This document shows positions 1-12,000 of a stretch of 64,000 nt of DNA, piece after piece. Position 1 is the stretch's first letter; the number at the start of each line of letters is the position of its first letter. This DNA is from Anisus vortex (taxonomy: Eukaryota; Mollusca; Gastropoda; Planorbidae). Both the position numbers and the translations under genes were made by a program. The notes beneath the pieces are model-generated. The model did no database searches, was not told where the DNA came from, and saw only the letters and a list, made by a program, of their open reading frames with translations. The stretch covers positions 13,024,852 through 13,088,851 of the forward strand of contig OX421507.1 of assembly GCA_949126835.1 (NCBI GenBank). The letters are read 5' to 3'.

Positions 1-929
1 AAGTAAATGTCAGGGTGAGTTATAGTAGATGTCATTGAAGTGATGGCGCGTGGCATGAATGGTGTGACAGCAATATATTGGCCTTATTCATAATTTTACA
101 CTGAAACAATAATCGCGATTTTATTATTAGACTAAAAATTACTTTCTGCTATTTGGTATTCGCCGTGAAACCTTCTCCACCCTTATTCAGGCATCAACGC
201 AAGCGGACGCCCTCCCCTGATACAAACACACTAGCTGTAACAGGTTCACTCGTGTGTAAGCCTAACACTCAACGAATTAACAATAAAACAACATTATTTC
301 GTTGATTGGTCAAACGATTCTCCCAACAAAAAAAAAGGTCCAACAATTTCCCTTAGAACTAACACAAAATGTAAACCTTTTCTTCTTTGTGAGCGTTACA
401 ACAACTAGTTATAAAAACACATTTTGTGATCTTATCTCCACCAACATAGGCCTACTGTTCCATAGGCGAAGTTAAGGGGTACAATGTCACCGGGCGCCAT
501 TTTAAAGAGGCGCAATAAATCAGACTTACATCAGCGTTACATTTATTGAGAAAAATGTGATTAAACCTTACGAGGGAGGAGGAGGGGGGGTGTCAATTTC
601 ATAGTTTCTCGCCCGTGGGTAAAATATACTGGCTGCGCCTCCGTATTTTGCACACACGGGAGCTGCTATATCTAAACATCCCCCACGCTGCACAGGGCTA
701 TATTATTATTTGTAAATGCTTGTGTCCTAACCCCCAACGCGCCCCACCACCTGCTTCTTAACCATTATCTCCCCTTATCTCCTAACTTAAGTGTAGTATT
801 CCTACAACCTCCATTTATTACTTAAATCGGTGTCTACTTCACATAATATTGACTAGCAGACGAGTGCTTCTTTTTTTTTTTTTGTAAAGTAAAATGTTGT
901 TTAAAAAAGAAAATAAAAGAACGTTAAAA

Positions 930-963
930 CACACACACGCACACACACACGCACACACACACA
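930..963. repeat. CA/CGCA microsatellite
   Basis: An interrupted run of CA dinucleotides with CGCA interruptions, flanked by A-rich sequence. It is a simple repeat with no coding potential. Confidence 0.5.
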
Positions 964-1614
964 CGAAAAAAAAACGAATATAAAACCAACACTGCGATCT
1001 GTTGCGCCTGTAGTGGGTTATTTCCCTTCCCTTTGTTTATTGATCGAGAGGTGAAATCAATATACAGCCAAACCAAGCTCCTTTTTTTTTTGAGCGGGAA
1101 AGATTGAAAGGAGAGGGGGGTGGGGGAGCAGAGGGGTTAAAAAAAAAAAGAAGGGGTAATTTAAAGACGGATATTTGCTAGTATTGAGGGAGTAGTTTAT
1201 GACTTGAGGCTATGGTCATTGTGTATGTTTGTTTGTGGGTGTGTGTGTTGCACAAAAGGCGCGTCTTCTGTGTGTGTGTTTGCGCGCAGTAACACTGGGT
1301 TATATAACATCTGGGCAATAACTTGTGTATTTATATGGGGGCGTAAATTTGTATTGGTGTGTTACAAATCTGTGGCGTCTGGGTGCTGTTTATTGGAGAA
1401 CTATTACATTATTTTATGGGCTATTTATGTGTGTATTATGTCTAGTATATACATATTTATTATTTCTCTTTCCATCCATCTGCTAATCCATGTGTTTGTA
1501 AGTCCTTCTGTATCTATTCATTTATATATTTGTGCAACTGCCCATATATTATGACCGACTCTCTCTCCGCTATCCTTTCATTTTCTTTCTCTTATCCCCA
1601 TGCCCCTTGTCATG

Positions 1615-1692
1615 TCTCTCTCTCTCTCTCCCTCCCTCTCGCTCTCTCTCTCTCTCCCTCTCGCTCTCTCTCTCTCGCTCTCTCTCTCTCAT
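1615..1692. repeat. TC-rich microsatellite
   Basis: An almost pure pyrimidine tract of TCTC with CCCTC interruptions. The Ser/Leu-rich open frames across it are caused by the dinucleotide repeat and are not genes. Confidence 0.5.
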
Positions 1693-1978
1693 CGTGTGTC
1701 TGTGTGCTGTTTGTGTTGACCCAATCTCCTGTAGTTTGAATCAATATCACTTAACCCGAGGAAAGAAGAAGAAAAAAAAAAGCCCATTGAACAAACGGCC
1801 GAAACTTCCTACTGTGCAACCGTCGCTACACGGCTCGTTGAGTGAATAAGCGAAAGACAGGCGTGTTTGGGGGTTGAACATCAACTTTAGCACCCATTGA
1901 AGTTTGATACCTGTCATTATGGTGTTCTTTAGAAGAAGATTGTTTGTAAAACAAAAAGGCATCAGCGTACATGTATCT

Positions 1979-2340
1979 TCCTTTCTTTCATTATCTCTAT
2001 CCCACTCACGTCACCCACTCTCTCTTTCTCTCTCTCTCTTTCTTATAGTCTCTCTCTCTCCTTCCCACACTCAAATTGTCTCTCACACACTCAGTCTTAC
2101 ACTCTCTTTCTCTCCGACTCAATCAAATTATCTCTCTCCCACACCCAAATTGTCTCCCACCCACTTATCTCTTTCACTCTCCCACTCAATCCCCCCTCTC
2201 TCTTGCACACTCTTATTCTCTAGCTCACCCACTCACCCTCTCTTCTACACTCTTAATCTCTCTCTATCCCACTCTCTATCTTTTCCACGTTCTCTAATGC
2301 TCTCTCTCTCCCAGTCACTTCCATTCTCTCTTTCCCAACC
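1979..2340. repeat. degenerate TC/CA-rich pyrimidine tract
   Basis: About 360 bases of CTCTCT and CACACTC motifs on the plus strand. The bias keeps two plus frames open as Ser/Leu/Pro/His-rich translations. There are no conserved motifs or splice signals, so it is treated as low-complexity intronic DNA. Confidence 0.5.
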
Positions 2341-3714
2341 CCCGTCATTCTATCCTCTAATCTATCTCACACCCTCCACCCCACCCTCATTCCCCCCACT
2401 CTTTCTCTACTCACCCTCTCTCTGTTTTATAGCAGTAAACTATAAACAACTCACCCAAATCCTTCCTTACTTTCACTATGTCTATTTGACTTCCCTCGTC
2501 GATTTATGTCATTGTGATTGTGGTATGACCTGTGTAGGGCTCATGTAGCAGGCGATTAGCGCTAATCTTGAAAGATGCCCCTCCCCCCACCTGTGATGTC
2601 ACATCAGGAGGATCTGGAGCGGTTGAAATAAGCACACGTGTTCCCATTATTGAATTATTCTCTTTGTATCAGACCTGAACTCCGTTTGGACTGAGAGTTC
2701 TATTTGTATCATGCTGCTGTATCTATAATTAAATCACAAAACATTCTTGTATATCCAAGCCATGGGATTATTTCATGATTTTTTTTGTTTGGTGTTGAAT
2801 TAACTACGTCTGGCGTGGTATTAAAAAAAACAACAACACACACCTCAAAATGGGTGGAGAGAAAGCGCTAAATTGTTACTATCGTTTTATTTATTGACCA
2901 ACCAAACTGTACAGCCCTCGACCTACAACCCTCGCCTTACAGCTCGTCTCCCTGCAGGCGCCCATAATGACACCATAATCCTTTAAGGATTTGCTTTTAT
3001 GAATGCATATATAACTCTAAATATACGCAACAATACATCATAGAAGAAACCGACACACTCGGATTCGAGTAGGATCTCATTTCGGGGGGAGCTTTCTACA
3101 ATCAAATGCTTGGGCATCTTGGAATTGCACAATTTTCAGACGCCACGTAACGGTAAAACGTTGGACCATCACCTCCTAACCTTTGTTTGTTTTCATTTCA
3201 TTTCTTTGTGGCCGTCATGAATTATTGACCTGAGCCATTGTGTAGAGATGGCATTTTTATCTCATCAGGAAATGGGCGGAGTGGGGGGGGGGCAGTAAGC
3301 AGATATTAGGGGGAGGGGGGATGTGTGCGACCGTAGCAAAAACAACAAAAAATGATATATTTTTTCTTGATGTTGTTAACACATGTTATTTCCTTCTATT
3401 ATTGTTGTTAACAAATTGTCGTGCTACATAGAGAATTTGTTGTTTGTTTACATCGTTCATCTCAATCTTTCTCTCTCTCGTGATGTTATTGTTCGACCTC
3501 CAGACATAATGTTCATAATGTTACACCGGTATTGTGTTTCTGGTCAGTAGTAGTTGGCGTTTTAGGCGTTAAATAAGGCGCACGCAAGGGCAGGCGTGGC
3601 TTTCGATTCGGCGACGTGCCGTTAAAACCTAGGGCTCCGGGTCCGTATATCGCCGGGGAAACTGTGCGGGTCTCGCTTTTCAGCGCTTGTAGAAATACAT
3701 CGTTGGTTATTTGT

Positions 3715-3980
3715 TCTTACGTTGACCTGGCATACAGAAGGTCATGGGTTCGAATCCCGGTGAAGGCTACAGAATTATTTCCCCGGGTCTGGAGGGTGTT
3801 CATACTAAGTGTCTACCCAGCTCTGATGGGTACCTGACATTAGTTGGCGGGATAGTAAAAGCGGCTGTGCATTGTGATGGCCACGCACTCTCCTATTATA
3901 TACCGTAGCCACAGAAACTGGTACACCCTGCTTCACTGATCATAAAGATCAATTTGGTTCGACACGATTACCTTACTTAT
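3715..3980 (+). repeat. tRNA-derived SINE, family 1, copy a
   Basis: A B-box-like GGTTCGAATCC lies at about 3747, followed by the family body (GGTCTGGAGGGTGT, CTACCCAGCTCTGATGGG, GGCCACAGAAACTGGT-type segments) and a T-rich end. The same body recurs at least eight more times in the window. The A-box region is poor. It lies in intron and has no coding function. Confidence 0.5.
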
Positions 3981-4132
3981 AGGTGTAAAAGTATTTTTAT
4001 TGAAGTCTTTCTCTCACCATACCACAATAATCATTATAAAAAAACAATAATAGGCCACTTGTGTTAAAAACTGATCATAAAGTGCAGTTGTAAAATATAC
4101 TACAAATGCACTAATGATAAGGTCCTGATAGT

Positions 4133-4550
4133 GATGTTTTATAAGAAATAAGTGATGGTTTATAAGAAATAAGTGATGGTTTATAAGAAATAAGTGATGG
4201 TTTATAAGAAATAAGTGATGGTTTATAAGAAATAAGTGATGGTTTATAAGAAATAAGTGATGGTTTATAAGAAATAAGTGATGGTTTATAAGAAATAAGT
4301 GATGGTTTATAAGAAATAAGTGATGGTTTATAAGAAATAAGTGATGGTTTATAAGAAATAAGTGATGGTTTATAAGAAATAAGTGATGGTTTATAAGAAA
4401 TAAGTGATGGTTTATAAGAAATAAGTGATGGTTTATAAGAAATAAGTGATGGTTTATAAGAAATAAGTGATGGTTTATAAGAAATAAGTGATGGTTTATA
4501 AGAAATAAGTGATGGTTTATAAGAAATAAGTGATGGTTTATAAGAAATAA
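4133..4550. repeat. 21-bp minisatellite, about 20 near-perfect copies
   Basis: A unit containing AAATAAGTGATGGTTTAT is repeated every 21 bp with almost no divergence. Because 21 is a multiple of three, one minus frame reads as an endless heptapeptide (ISYKPSL), which is an artefact of the repeat. The high identity suggests recent expansion, or assembly sensitivity. Confidence 0.5.
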
Positions 4551-4787
4551 CGTGTATCTCTGGATTCATTTTATTTATTCTTTTCAAAATGAAATGTTAA
4601 GCAGAGAAATATGTATCCTGTATAATACACGATTCAGAAGGTGTTCTCTTCTCGAGAAGCAGAGGGCACACATCTCCCGAGCACAACACCGAGGGATAAA
4701 ACAAAACATTCACCCTTCCCCCCTTCTGGTCATATTGATGATCTTCCTCTTTTGCCAAAATGGCTCTCACCGCTGACATCTCTTGTT

Positions 4788-4898
4788 CCCCCTCCTTCTT
4801 CTCGACACCCCGTCCCCCCTCCTTCTTCTCGACACCCCGTCCCCCATCCTTCTTCTCGACACCCCGTTCCTCCTCCTTCTTCTCGACACCCCGTCCCA
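4788..4898. repeat. 27-bp C-rich tandem repeat, about 4 copies
   Basis: A unit containing CTTCTTCTCGACACCCCGTC is repeated four times with small changes. All frames stay open because 27 is a multiple of three. There is no sign of coding selection. Confidence 0.5.
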
Positions 4899-5272
4899 CC
4901 CCCCCTTGCCTCCCCACACTCGTCTGGTATTGATCTGCCAGAACAGACAGGAAAAAGTCTATCGATTGTCAACTAATAGAATCAAACTGCGGGGTCCTGG
5001 GAGGGGTTCGATTTGTGTTGGAAAAAATTTATTGCTCCATAACTTTTTCGCGATTTTTTTTTGCACCGGTAGGCGTTAATTGTGGAGCTCACTCGTGACG
5101 TCAAACTGAATGAGCTTTGGAGAATGTCCTTGTTTTAGGGTGTAAGAGGTGGAGAGGTAGTGAGAGAACGGAGAGTGTGTATAACCAGTAAGGCCAAGAG
5201 CGTAATCTGTTTACATCAGAGTGTGATGATGTTGATTCAAATGAAAACCTCTTGGTTCAATAGTCGTTAGGG

Positions 5273-5538
5273 GGGGGCATGGTGGCTCAGCGGAAGCGCG
5301 TTCGGCTGGCGTACGGAAGGTCCTTGGTTCGAATCATTGGTAAAGGCTAGGATTCGTTCTCTGGTCTGGAGGGTGTCCCTGAGTCTACCCAGATCTGATG
5401 GGTGTATGGCTTTAGCTGAGGTAAAGTAAAGGTGACTGGGCTTTGTTCTGGCCACACAATCCCCTGGTATGCCGTGGCCGCGAAAACAGGTGAACGCTGC
5501 TTCACCGGCCCCAAGGATCAATTTTGTCCTATGGGATG
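5273..5538 (+). repeat. tRNA-derived SINE, family 1, copy b
   Basis: A head with an A-box-like TGGCTCAGCGG near 5282 and a B-box GGTTCGAATCA near 5325 is followed by the complete family body and a short tail. It is one of the best copies for defining the element. It sits in the same intron as copy a and in the same orientation. Confidence 0.5.
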
Positions 5539-5998
5539 CTTTTCGCTTTCAATAGTCATTAATATAATAAAATACTGTTGTCGGGGCGGGGGGTAGTGAA
5601 GAATTATAAATTATTTTTCTATTGATAACTACCAAAATAATACTTTTTCAGTGTAAAAAATGATCAAAGAGCAAGGAGTGTCTGTATAGAATTGTTTGTT
5701 TGTTGTTTTGTGTTAATTGTTGGTTGTTTGTTGTTTGGTTTGTATTTTGTTAACATTTGGTATATTTATATATATATATATTTATGTATAGCATATTTGA
5801 TATAAAATAATACAGTGATATTTTGTTCGTGGCTAAACCTTTGATGTATATACCGTTGAGTAAGGCGTATTATATCTTGGATTTCAAATGCTTCATTGGA
5901 GTATTTCCATGTTCAGGATGTTTTTCTGAATAGCCATTGCATTTCATTTGAATTTCTTTTTTTTTTCTTTCAATTTTATGTCTTTTTATTTTGTACAG

Positions 5999-6095
5999 GG
6001 AAAAACGGGGAAGATTTCATCCACGATACGTCCATCCAGCAGAGAGAGCTTTTCTCATCAGAAGCCACGGACACTCTGCCCATTACGTCATTACG
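5999..6095 (+). CDS. RERE: Atrophin exon w1: BAH domain, C-terminal half
   Basis: The acceptor is a long T-tract ending TTTGTACAG; the donor is CG/GTCAGT. The exon carries 2 nt closing an incoming codon, 31 codons and 2 nt of a split Arg. Residues 14-32 read as a QQRELF...[10 protein letters not shown] pattern. This aligns with vertebrate RERE NRELFISDYVDTYHAAALR, and the split Arg joins exactly to GKC at the next exon. It is too short and divergent to be called without that frame match, but the match is good. Confidence 0.5.
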
Positions 6096-9000
6096 GTCAG
6101 TACACAATTTTTGTTTTATTACAATGGGCATTTTGTGGGAACCACAGAATGGATATATATATATACACACACAACAGATATTTCTCTGCCGCGTGTGTAG
6201 CTGCGAGAGCCAATCTGTCGGTCATGTCACAGCGCTGTGTTTTCATTTTCTGCGTTCTCTGTTTGGCCACACTGTACAGCCATTAGATTATAGTTTTTAC
6301 TTGAATTAAATGAATCGGACCAATGAAGGGTACACAACTGCTACAACAAACTAGTATACGTCATATGTCGACAGCGCGTGTGGGTGGTTGGGAAATGAAG
6401 GAGGGGGGGGGTGAAACATTACTTAATCACAACGTGGCAAGGTTATAGCCTGTAGGGACAAAATGCATAGATTATATAAAAAGAAGGTCACTGGGGTAAT
6501 GGCATGAGATATGCGTTCACGCTTATACGTACACACATAGGGTCGCAGATTACTCGATTAAAAAACGAAAAGGAAGTGCCAGGATGTGATTGACTAAATA
6601 AAATCCAAGAGGGGCATTATGTGTGTAGGGGAGGTGGGGCAGAATATAACAATCATGCAGGTAGGCATGTTATGAACAGGTAAACGTCCAGAGTCCCTCC
6701 CTCACCCATCCCCCACCCAGAGTATCGATTTCTTACTTCCTTTCCCGTGGAGATAGAAATGGCTTGTGATATTCTCCAATGCCTCTCAAACTTTAACTAG
6801 AATGGGGTCGTGGATGCACCCCCCCCCCTCGGGCGGAAGTGGACAGGGGTGGGAGTGAGAGGGGCACAAATCAATCACATTCTGGACCGTCAACTATATA
6901 CGTAAGTACACCTTATTACACCTGTATGACCCAAACAAAATTAAATCTTATTATGGTATGTACCAATGCCGCCATGCACCCCCAACATGTCCTACCAGTC
7001 TCAAGAAACCATCCTCGCTTGTTCCTCCTACACGTTAATCTGGAAGAGGTAAACACTCGTAAAGTGTTGCTGCGTCCACGGAAATAAATGTGTTGTGATA
7101 CGAGGTAGTCACTTTATCGGGTTCACCTCTCTCCCACCTCCTTCAGACAAGAGTGATGGGTTTGTTTTAAAAGTTGCCCATTTCTCGTCTATCTTCTTCT
7201 CGGCAACACTTCCTCCCTCCTCCCTTCCTTTCCCCTTCCGCCCGAGAAAATCTATGTTTCATCTCGTCTCTTCTCTTTACCTGCGAGAGAGATAAAAGAG
7301 CCTGGCCCTCCCTAATTGAATCATCGCATTCGCTTTTGAAAGTCGCTCACTGGGTTGGCACACGTTGGCAAGTTGTGTACTCACTCTCTCATCTCCCAAA
7401 AGGCAGAGAAGAAAAAAAAACAACAACAGCAACAGCCGCCTACACTATTTCAAGGAGTGATTCTCAACACTCTCAGACTTTCGAGAGAGGAGCAAGGTTT
7501 TCTATTTGGGAACCTCTTTAAGATTCCCCTATGATCAGTTTGGTCCGAAGGATGCTTTACTTACTCAGAGTTTCCTCTTCATTTTATTTCTCATTACATG
7601 CTTACGATATTGTTAATAATGTTAAATGGCGAGGTCAAACGTTTAACAGGAAGTTCGATTATCGGTTTCGAAATCGAAAACCGGTTCTGAAAAGTGATCA
7701 TCGGTTTTGTTGGATGGTCATTTTTTTTTCACCCCAATGTAGACCCACAGTTTTATTAATTCTAAACGGATACATTTTTTTATTTTTAAATTGATCTTGC
7801 GATCCCACAAATTAAGTAATTAAATGTCTTGCAAACACTAGTAGAAGTCTAATTATTGGATTTATACCGTATGTTTCTTTTAATCTGCAGTTATTGCCAA
7901 GGACAAAGCCGGTGATAATGGGTGTTAAAAAAAAATCGAATTTTGTTGGGACAATAAAGAACAAAATGTAATGTACAAATATGTCATGTTTACAGCTCTA
8001 GTTGATAAATATAGAAACGGGTCTATATTATGAGAAATGGAGTACACTCAAGTACACTGTGACGCCCTATTCGACTTACGACTCGTGTAGTCAGGCTGCC
8101 TAGTAACATCCATTGTGAAAACAAGCATTGAAATTTACACGATTCCGTGTTTCTTTTGCTGATGTCTCTGTGTTTGTGTGTGTCTCTCTCTATATCTCTA
8201 AACATATTCTCTCATTCTATTGATTTATCCACCCCCTGTTTATCTTATACCTTCAATCTCCTTCCTGGTACATCCTCTATCCCCCCCCCCCTATCATTCC
8301 ACGTAAAAGCCAGTACAAGGTGGGGGTCTCCTTTCAAGAGATATTTAGTTTGGCAAGGGGTTAACCCGCGAGTCAGTGGAGCTGCGTTCCATCTTTTCCC
8401 GAGCCTCTCGCCGTGTTGATGGCGTATGAAATGGTAGTTGACTGACGAGCGTGTGGGTCCAGTGCTGGTGTTGTAGGAAATAGATTTGTGTTTAAAGAGG
8501 GAGCGGGGGTGTTACCTGAAATGTGGGGGTTCATTCGGTGAGTTTGGTGCATTACACATTCACATTGCTTGTGTGTTTGAATTTGTTTGGAGGACAGTGT
8601 CATGTAGTTGATATATTAAGCAGATCCAGGGAAACCATGAAAAGCAAACCCTGTCGAAATAATTCAGCTTAAACATGGATCATCAATAGTCCTATTGGGG
8701 GCACATTTAGGATTTATTGTAAACATAGCGTTATAGTTGTTTTTTCTTAACAGGCCTCTAGTCTGCATTGACAATTTGACAGACGGCGCCTTACAATCTT
8801 AACCCGCCCCCCGTCGGGTCCACCACGCCATCGCGCAGTGAATACAAATGTTTTAATAACTATACTGTCTCATTTCCATCAATAATGGTTTCGTTTCATT
8901 AAAATTAATGCAAGTATTACGGTCGGAGTGGAGGCATTTTATGCTGTGTGTGGTTTTTGAATATTTGATACATTCCTTTAACGCTGCATTCATTTGTATT

Positions 9001-12000
9001 CTTCATCCCGTCTATTTCAACACAATACATCCGGTTCATGTACTTAGGACCACTTGTTTACGTTTCGACTTTAGACACTCGTCAGTGTCTCGTCAGATCT
9101 CTCCCAATCAGTATCGTGACAACCCACAGAATAGATGTTCTGTGCGAGGAACGCCCCAACTAAACTGTTCAGACATGTAAGGTTTGAAAGAAAGACTACA
9201 CAATTGTTGAGAATGGTGTGAGGGAGGGTTATCGCCAACATTATCAAAGAAGAAGAAAAACTCCTCAACAGTAGGGCTTTTTATTCGTTGACGATAAACG
9301 TTCTGTCAGATCAGTGTTGTATTCGTATTATCAATAATTGAAAGAGAAGGGAGGGCGACTAGAAAGACTCGGGTCACGTAGAAAATGACCAAAGTTTGCC
9401 ACACCAGGTGAACTCTTTTATTTTCTGTTTGCCCCGTGTGGTCCCCTTCCCCTGGTTCAACTTGCCCCGTGTGGTCCCCTTCCCCTGGTTCAACAAACAG
9501 CTTTTGATTCATTGACAATATCCTACGACTTCGCCGTTTCCACTGAGAGAGTAACTTGCCATCATTTTTTCCTCTTCCCCAGACGAAGCTTCGACGAGTT
9601 CTGCATAGTTGTACAAGCCGTGACACTTAGGGGGTTGTAGTGTTTGACAGTGGCCAACTGTTTAGCCGAAACAACAAGAGGCTCGTGGTATTATCCGCCC
9701 CCCCCCACCTTCCCCCCTCTCCTTCGATCACACACACATGAAGCCCACCACCCAGTTGGGTTATATTGAGGCCCGCTCGAATCGCTGAATGGTGTTTGTA
9801 GAACCTTTAACAGAGAAGAAGATATGACGCTTAGAGAGATTATCACACCATCGATTAGCGTTAACACAACTGTTACAAAGAATAAATCCCACATAGCTAT
9901 GAGCTATATCTATATCAACACTAGCATCAAGCTAAGCTTTTTGAATGGGCGATTTAAAACAACAACACGATTTCTTCAACTAATGTAGAGTGTGTGTGTT
10001 TCTGTGTGTGTGTTAATATTTGTGTGTTTCTGTGTGTGTTAATAATTAGTCTTGTAAGAACAACATGTGTAAGATTACTCCTCACCAAATGCAAAATCGA
10101 AACAATTTTTTTTTCTCTGCATGATCATTTCGACGTAGTTTACAGTTACAGCATGATATTGTTAAAAAAAAAAAAGAAGAATACTTTTATTGGCAACGTG
10201 CCATTTTTTTTATACAGGTGCGTTCTTGTATCATGCGTTAGCGAGTGATTAAAATACAAACTTTTTTTTTCAAAGCAAAATAATGAGCCAATGTTGATGT
10301 TGAATTAGTTTAGGTTAATCGGAATTAAGTCCTATTTTAGATTCCTCTGATTCCATCTCTCGCGAAATGCATAACTAGCCTCGGTAGAGATTTGATTTGA
10401 AGGAAGTCGGTGATATATATTATGTCCGCAGGACCCTCACAAGCTAATGTAGCGCCCCAGGGCAAAAGTTTCAGCGACGCCCCCTTGCATACTGTAACTG
10501 CTTTGTTTAGTATGTTTAAACTATATTTACCGCCCCCTAGAAGTGTCGTCTTCGGGCATATGCGCCCCCCCCCCCACTGCCCCCCTCCCCCTTTGTGAGG
10601 CCACTGTATGTGAGATATTTATTTTTCTATTATACTATTATGAAATTTGTTAAGCGTTGAAGTCTATGGGGCTTAAAGTCTTTTAAACTAGCCATTTGAG
10701 GGATCAGTTACAATTTAAAAATAAATATACAGTCCATGTAGTCTGTAGTGATAGAAAACGGTAGATTTTAATTAAAAAAACAACAACTATATAACCTCCT
10801 TACTAGTCAACAATTACATGAATATTTAGCAACTACCTCACAGCTCAACATAGACAACCTTCTATTGATATTATTGACCCCCCCCCCCCTCCCTCCCCAA
10901 TATGTCACTTGCGGGAAAGGAATTTTTATAAACCTCCATCCCCACCCCTTTATACTTTAGAAAATAAAAAAAAAGGAAATGACGTCAATCCCAAGGGAGG
11001 CGTGTATGTGTGTGGGGGGGGGGGGGTACTTTAAAGTTGTAAAGTTTTCTAACCCATCAAGGTTTGTATGGTTTGGGAAAGTTTGTTATATTAAGCCCCC
11101 TCCCCCCACCTCCTTCCGAAAAAAATTAATGAACAAAGTAAAGTGGAAAAAAATAATATTTTTAACGTTAAAAAAGAAAAATTGTAATATTGCGTTTTGA
11201 AGTCATGAACTACTAACTACCATAATTATTGGTGGTGTTTTTTTTCTTTCTAATAATTATATGGATAATTATAAACACCTTTACATATTTTCAGACTATC
11301 TAATTACACATACCAGATATTCAAAATAGTATCACATGTATCCACATATTTAAGATATTTCACAAGTATCCACATATTTAAGATATTTCACAAGTATCCA
11401 CATATTTAAGATATTTCACAAGTATCCACATAGTTAAGATATTTCACAAGTATCCACATATTTAAGATATTTCACAAGTATCCACTTATTTAAGATATTT
11501 CACAAGTATCCACATATTTAAGATATTTCTCAAGTATCCACATATTTAAGATATTTCTCAAGTATCCACATATTTAAGAGATTTCTCAAGAATCCACATA
11601 TTTAAGATTTCACAAGTATCCACTTATTTAAGATATTTCACAAGTATCCACATATTTAAGATATTTCACAAGTATCCACATATATAAGATATTTCACAAG
11701 TATCCACATATTTAAGATATTTCACAAGTATCCACATATTTAAGATATTTCTCAAGTATCCACATATTTAAGAGATTTCTCAAGAATCCACATATTTAAG
11801 ATTTCACAAGTATCCACATATTTAAGATATTTTTCAAGTATCCACATATTTAAGATATTTCTCAAGTATCCACATATTTAAGATATTTCTCAAGTATCCA
11901 CATATTTAAGATATTTCTCAAGTATCCACTTATTTAAGATATTTCTCAAGAATCCACATTTCAGATATTTTATAAGTATCCGTATGAATTGATTTGTGAG

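Larger units (their letters stand above)
1..5998 (+). other. upstream intron / non-coding sequence
   Basis: No exon could be supported here. The BAH start expected before 5999 (a segment like vertebrate KWYYR...VYQ) was not seen, so its exon is presumably further upstream. The stretch holds a CA microsatellite near 930-963, long TC-rich tracts at 1615-1692 and 1979-2340, a 21-bp minisatellite at 4133-4550, a 27-bp C-rich repeat at 4788-4898 and two SINE copies. CpG is not depleted. It is inferred to be intron because a coding exon with an open incoming phase follows. Confidence 0.5.

Noticed and set aside
1530..2548. Ser/Leu-rich frames
   Set aside because: Pyrimidine microsatellites; no motif, no splice-site context.
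4111..4587. 158-residue minus-strand frame of heptapeptide repeats
   Set aside because: It is produced by the 21-bp minisatellite; a unit divisible by three keeps a frame open without selection.
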